NCBI GenBank assembly: GCA_045430275.1
Contig: JAILXU010000012.1
Location: 65,359-129,358 of the forward strand
Reading direction: 5' to 3'
Length of the DNA: 64,000 nt
Source: Oceanobacter sp045430275
GTDB taxonomy: Bacteria > Pseudomonadota > Gammaproteobacteria > Pseudomonadales > Oceanobacteraceae
Shown here: piece after piece, positions 61,035-64,000 of the stretch
Position numbering within the stretch: position 1 is the stretch's first letter
Layout of the letters: the number at the start of each line of letters is the position of its first letter
Translations under genes and position numbers: made by a program
The notes under the pieces: model-generated
The model's input: only the letters and a program-made list of their open reading frames with translations
Database searches by the model: none
What the model was told of the DNA's origin: nothing

Positions 61035-62396
61035 ATGGACACTCCCGATCATTCCAGGGGTTTTGAAGCCCGCCCCGCCAAAGTGCTGAAATCTCACTCA
61101 GCGACCGTCAAAATCATTGCCATTGCGGTTCTGGTGTTGTTGCTGCTGATTCCCGCGTCCATGATTTCGTCATTGATTTCTGAACGCGAGTACCGCAAGG
61201 AATCGGTGGTGCAGGAGATCAGCGCCAAATGGGGCGGAGACCAGTCCCTGATTGCTCCCTATATCACCGTGCCCTACACCATCACGTCGGTCACATCGGA
61301 GGGCAAGGAAGTTCGGTCAACAGCGCTGCTGTACTGGCTGCCAGAAGCGCTGGATATTCAGGCCACGCTCACGCCTGAAATCCGTTATCGCAGTATTTTT
61401 GAAGCGGTGCTGTATCAGGCAACGCTGGACGTCAGCGGCCATTTTGTCTTGCCTGCTTTAAAGGCACTGGAAATCAACGCTGAGCAAGTCGCCTGGGACA
61501 AGGCGGAGCTGGTGATTGGCGTCTCCGACCTGACTGGCATTCGCAGCGCCGTCGAGCTGGAGTTCGCCGAGCAAACGTACGAAGTGTCGCCGGGTATGCG
61601 CAGCAACAACATCACCGATACCGGCATGCACGCACGCGTTGCCGTCTCGATGGAGCAGCTCACTATGCCATTCCGGTTCCGGGTTGATCTGAATGGCAGT
61701 CGCAACCTTCAGGTAGTGCCACTGGGGAAAACCACCACACTGGACATGCAGGCCAATTGGCCAACACCCAGCTTTGACGGGGCCTTTCTGCCAGTCAGTC
61801 ACAACATCGACAAGGACGCCTTTTCGGCTCAATGGTCGATGCTGCATTACACTCGCAATTACCCACAGGTCTGGAGCCAGAAAAGCTATCAGGTGCGGGA
61901 TTCAGCTTCCGGTGTCAGTCTGATTATTCCAGCCGACCCGTATCAAAAGGCCACCCGGCTGTCCAAATACGCGTTGATGCTGATCGTCTTTACCTTTGCG
62001 GCGTTTTTCTTCAGTGAGATTCTGAACCGCAAGCGTGTTCACCCGATCCAGTACCTGCTGGTTGGACTGGCCGTGGTGCTGTTCTACGCCCTGCTGATTG
62101 CCTTGTCGGAGCACATTGATTTTGATCTGGCGTATGGCATTGCGGCGGTGTGTGTCACCGCCATGATCAGCCTGTATGCACGTTATTCGATTGGCAGTCG
62201 CACCTTTGCGCTGACACTCGGCGGCATTCTGACCAGCCTCTATCTGTACATGTACATCGTGCTGCAACTGCAGGATTACGCCTTGCTGATGGGCAGCATT
62301 GGCCTGTTCCTGATTCTGGCCCTGACCATGTACATCACCCGCCATGTGGACTGGTACAACCTCAAGGTGGATGCCGACACACAGACCGAGGCGTAA
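61035..62396 (+). CDS. creD: Inner membrane protein CreD
   Basis: 453 residues. A span near residue 30 (IAIAVLVLLLLIPASMISSLI), a large periplasmic domain (about 50-310) and five or six C-terminal spans (from YALMLIVFTFAAFFFSEIL) match CreD/CET. In E. coli CreD is the target of the CreBC two-component system and affects envelope integrity and colicin tolerance. No creA, creB or creC is present here. The stop abuts the stop of the convergent DUF2889 gene with no spacer. Confidence 0.92.
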   Translation: MDTPDHSRGFEARPAKVLKSHSATVKIIAIAVLVLLLLIPASMISSLISEREYRKESVVQEISAKWGGDQSLIAPYITVPYTITSVTSEGKEVRSTALLYWLPEALDIQATLTPEIRYRSIFEAVLYQATLDVSGHFVLPALKALEINAEQVAWDKAELVIGVSDLTGIRSAVELEFAEQTYEVSPGMRSNNITDTGMHARVAVSMEQLTMPFRFRVDLNGSRNLQVVPLGKTTTLDMQANWPTPSFDGAFLPVSHNIDKDAFSAQWSMLHYTRNYPQVWSQKSYQVRDSASGVSLIIPADPYQKATRLSKYALMLIVFTFAAFFFSEILNRKRVHPIQYLLVGLAVVLFYALLIALSEHIDFDLAYGIAAVCVTAMISLYARYSIGSRTFALTLGGILTSLYLYMYIVLQLQDYALLMGSIGLFLILALTMYITRHVDWYNLKVDADTQTEA

Positions 62397-62966
62397 TCAG
62401 GACTCCTGATCCGCCGTCGACCAGAAAATATTGGCGGCTCGTCCACCAAGGCGGTAGCCGTGGCAACTGTTTTCAATGATCGAACGGCGGTCAATCACGG
62501 AATTGGGGTTATTCTTGATGTCGTTGCCCCACATGGTCTGGAATGCGGCGGTGGCCAGAATTGGCAGCATTTCAGTCAGGTGGGTGCAGCGTCGTACCGT
62601 GGAGACACGGCGCTTCACTTCACCAATCCAGCCGGAGGTGATGCGAATGCCTGCCAGCTCCTGATACACCTCAGCCGCATCGCCACAATCCCGATAGGGA
62701 GCCGACAGTGTGCGGGCATGGGCTGCCTGAATCACCATATTGCTGTCCACCACCAGAGTGAACACCATGTGATGCAGGTGCTCACCAATGGCCGCATCCG
62801 GGCGGTCTACCAAAGGCAATACATACGCCTTGGTATCAATCAGAGTGCCTTCCACCTCCCACAAACCATCGCTGCGGAGAAAGCCCTGAGTGTCGATTAC
62901 CCGGCGGTGTTGGGGTGCGCGTGTTACCTGATCGTCTTCTGCGGAGATACGTACATCGGTTGTCAT
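62397..62966 (-). CDS. DUF2889 domain-containing protein
   Basis: 189 residues. The domain shows RRVIDTQGFLRSDGLWEVEGTLIDTKAY near the N-terminus and RRCTHLTEMLPILATAAFQTMWG in the second half, with conserved Cys and His. No signal peptide. Family members are uncharacterised. Convergent with creD and directly adjoining it. Upstream, nested inverted repeats lie at 63005-63058. Confidence 0.85.
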   Translation of the reverse strand: MTTDVRISAEDDQVTRAPQHRRVIDTQGFLRSDGLWEVEGTLIDTKAYVLPLVDRPDAAIGEHLHHMVFTLVVDSNMVIQAAHARTLSAPYRDCGDAAEVYQELAGIRITSGWIGEVKRRVSTVRRCTHLTEMLPILATAAFQTMWGNDIKNNPNSVIDRRSIIENSCHGYRLGGRAANIFWSTADQES

Positions 62967-63203
62967 GTGTCGCCCTGCTATCGTTGATTGTCATCGTTAT
63001 GCAGCCCACAGCCATTATTGTTATTGCCATGTCCCGGTACAAAGCCGGGGGCTGTTGGTCTATTTGCACGTGGGCCATTATTTCCAAACTGGACGCCGCC
63101 GCAAGTTTTTCAGATCAAGTGTTATATTTTGACCGCTGCAACGACCAAGGTATACGAGGTGGCCATGAGGCCATATTTTGCCTCACTTAAGGAGATGTCT
63201 GTC

Positions 63204-63758
63204 ATGAAGCTGCAAGCCCCCTGCGCGCCGATCGATTTCAAGGCCAAGGATATTTACGGCAATCCGATTCAGTTGAGCCAACTGGGTGGCAAGAAAGTCT
63301 TGCTGGCGTTCTTCCGCGATGCCGCTTGCCCATTCTGCAACCTGCGCTTGTATGAACTGACCAACCGCTATGAAGAGTTCCAGCAGGCCGGAATGGAAGT
63401 GATTGCGGTGTTCAGCTCTCCCGCAGAGGAGGTCAAAGCTTTTGTTGATCGTCATCCACGCCCATTTACGCTGGTCGCCGACCCGGATCTGGCGCTGTAT
63501 AACCAGTACGGTGTCGAGCATTCGATGATGGCCATGTTCAAGGCCATGCTGTTCCGATTACCGCGCATTATTGGTGGCTTGATGAAAGGCGCACAGCCGA
63601 ATTCCAAGAACCCGCATATGAAGCTGGTGCCTGCTGACTTTCTGATTTCCGAGCAAGGTGAAGTCGTGGAAAGCTGGTATGGCCGCAATACCAGCGACCA
63701 TATTCCGATGAAACGGCTGCAAGCTTTTGCGCTTGAGGACAAAGCCGCCACCGTTTAA
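63204..63758 (+). CDS. Peroxiredoxin-like (AhpC/TSA family) protein
   Basis: 184 residues, thioredoxin fold. The active site is AACPFCNLRLYELTNRYEEF with CxxC, unlike the single peroxidatic Cys of typical 2-Cys Prx; the family is annotated peroxiredoxin-like. A loop insertion (MMAMFKAMLFRLPRIIGGLMKG) occurs before LVPADFLI. ATG at 63204 is chosen because TTAAGGAG ends nine bases upstream; another ATG at 63195 abuts it. Thiol peroxidase or disulfide activity is inferred. Confidence 0.85.
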   Translation: MKLQAPCAPIDFKAKDIYGNPIQLSQLGGKKVLLAFFRDAACPFCNLRLYELTNRYEEFQQAGMEVIAVFSSPAEEVKAFVDRHPRPFTLVADPDLALYNQYGVEHSMMAMFKAMLFRLPRIIGGLMKGAQPNSKNPHMKLVPADFLISEQGEVVESWYGRNTSDHIPMKRLQAFALEDKAATV

Positions 63759-63781
63759 GGGGCTGTTTGGGCAGTACTGAG

Positions 63782-63806
63782 TCGCGGGCAAGCCCGCTCC
63801 TGCGCA
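63782..63806. repeat. REP-type palindromic element
   Basis: TCGCGGGCAAGCCCGCTCCT contains CGGGC-AAG-CCCG stems. Its reverse complement resembles the REP consensus common in Pseudomonas genomes (AGGAGCGGGCTTGCCCGCGA), usually copied by a RAYT transposase. Only one copy is seen here, just after a gene end as expected for REPs. Confidence 0.6.
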
Positions 63807-63882
63807 CAACCGACTATTAATTTAAGGCATTGGCACCAGACCAATTCTATTAACTTAACGCCCCTATTAACAGGCGAAATGT

Positions 63883-63919
63883 AGTTGGCTAAAATTCGAG
63901 CGAAGCGAGATAGCCAACT
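63883..63919. repeat. Nine-base inverted repeat
   Basis: Arms AGTTGGCTA and TAGCCAACT around a 19-base GCGAAGCGAG-rich spacer. It could be a terminator-like hairpin or repeat element. No T-run of length follows. Confidence 0.4.
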
Positions 63920-64000
63920 GTATTTTGTGATCTTGCCCCGCTTTTGCGGACACGTTTGTATTATCCATTCTTTGCCTCGTACTCTAACGGACTGAGATAG

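Larger units (their letters stand above)
63759..64000. other. Intergenic region with repeats at the window end
   Basis: 242 bases after the peroxiredoxin gene without a credible ORF. It contains a REP-type palindrome (63782-63806), a separate inverted repeat (63883-63919), and a small CCGC-TTTT-GCGG hairpin (63938-63949). The next gene is beyond the window. Confidence 0.6.

Noticed and set aside
63840..63960. Integron attC-like site near the window end (TTAACGCCC, GTTGGCT)
   Set aside because: The cores do not fit RYYYAAC...GTTRRRY in the right order and no outer arms pair, so it is only an inverted repeat.
1..64000. CRISPR array, IS element, prophage or rRNA operon
   Set aside because: No regularly spaced repeats, transposase, integrase, phage structural genes or rRNA-like sequence were seen on reading both strands.

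Overview
The window is an ordinary chromosomal stretch of a Gram-negative gammaproteobacterium of moderate GC. Rsd, Zur/ZnuABC, DsbB, a GshA of the E. coli type, YheS, YheV, HslR/HslO, NudE, LpoB and PaaX all point to the gamma class. The gene mix (PaaN beside PaaZ, LruC and LVIVD proteins, a TIGR02444 gene divergent from yheS) suggests a marine or soil Oceanospirillales/Pseudomonadales lineage. That lineage call is inference; no rRNA gene is present.

Left part (1-25 kb): the 3' end of prlC with yheV; a three-gene lipoprotein operon (COG3014 protein, LpoB, LPP20); a yceI-cytochrome b561 pair divergent from a LysR regulator; a MATE exporter; an SCO copper chaperone; a SHOCT protein; an unusual pair in which a VanZ-like membrane protein carries LVIVD repeats and overlaps an LVIVD lipoprotein gene; the zinc island zur-znuC-znuB divergent from znuA; glmU; yheS; rsd; dsbB; gshA; tex.

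Middle (25-40 kb): a secreted LruC/GEVED protein and a small lipoprotein behind a good sigma-54 promoter match; pckA, hslO, hslR, yrfG, nudE; lrgAB just downstream of tRNA-Leu(UAG); an AI-2E family permease; a short malic enzyme; a YbfB/YjiJ MFS transporter divergent from an AraC regulator; a membrane-anchored DNA/RNA endonuclease.

The largest functional block (40-56.4 kb) is a complete aerobic phenylacetate pathway. On the minus strand it runs paaF-G-H-I-J-K and then paaA-B-C-D-E-Z, ending in a strong terminator. On the plus strand are paaN, paaY and the repressor gene paaX. PaaK makes phenylacetyl-CoA, PaaABC(D)E epoxidises the ring, PaaG isomerises the epoxide to oxepin-CoA, PaaZ opens and oxidises it, and PaaJ, F and H finish beta-oxidation. 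PaaI and PaaY are salvage thioesterases. Widely spaced inverted TGATAC/GTATC boxes lie before paaA and paaN and are the best PaaX operator candidates.

Right part (56.5-64 kb): ccoG divergent from a MocR-type regulator with four AAACTGTC-like half-sites between them; an AT-richer Abi-family HEPN gene preceded by a compact, terminator-like structured RNA candidate (the best lead for a defence or toxin-antitoxin system here); an orphan creD; a DUF2889 gene; a peroxiredoxin-like gene; and a REP-type palindrome. No IS element, prophage, CRISPR array or rRNA operon was seen.
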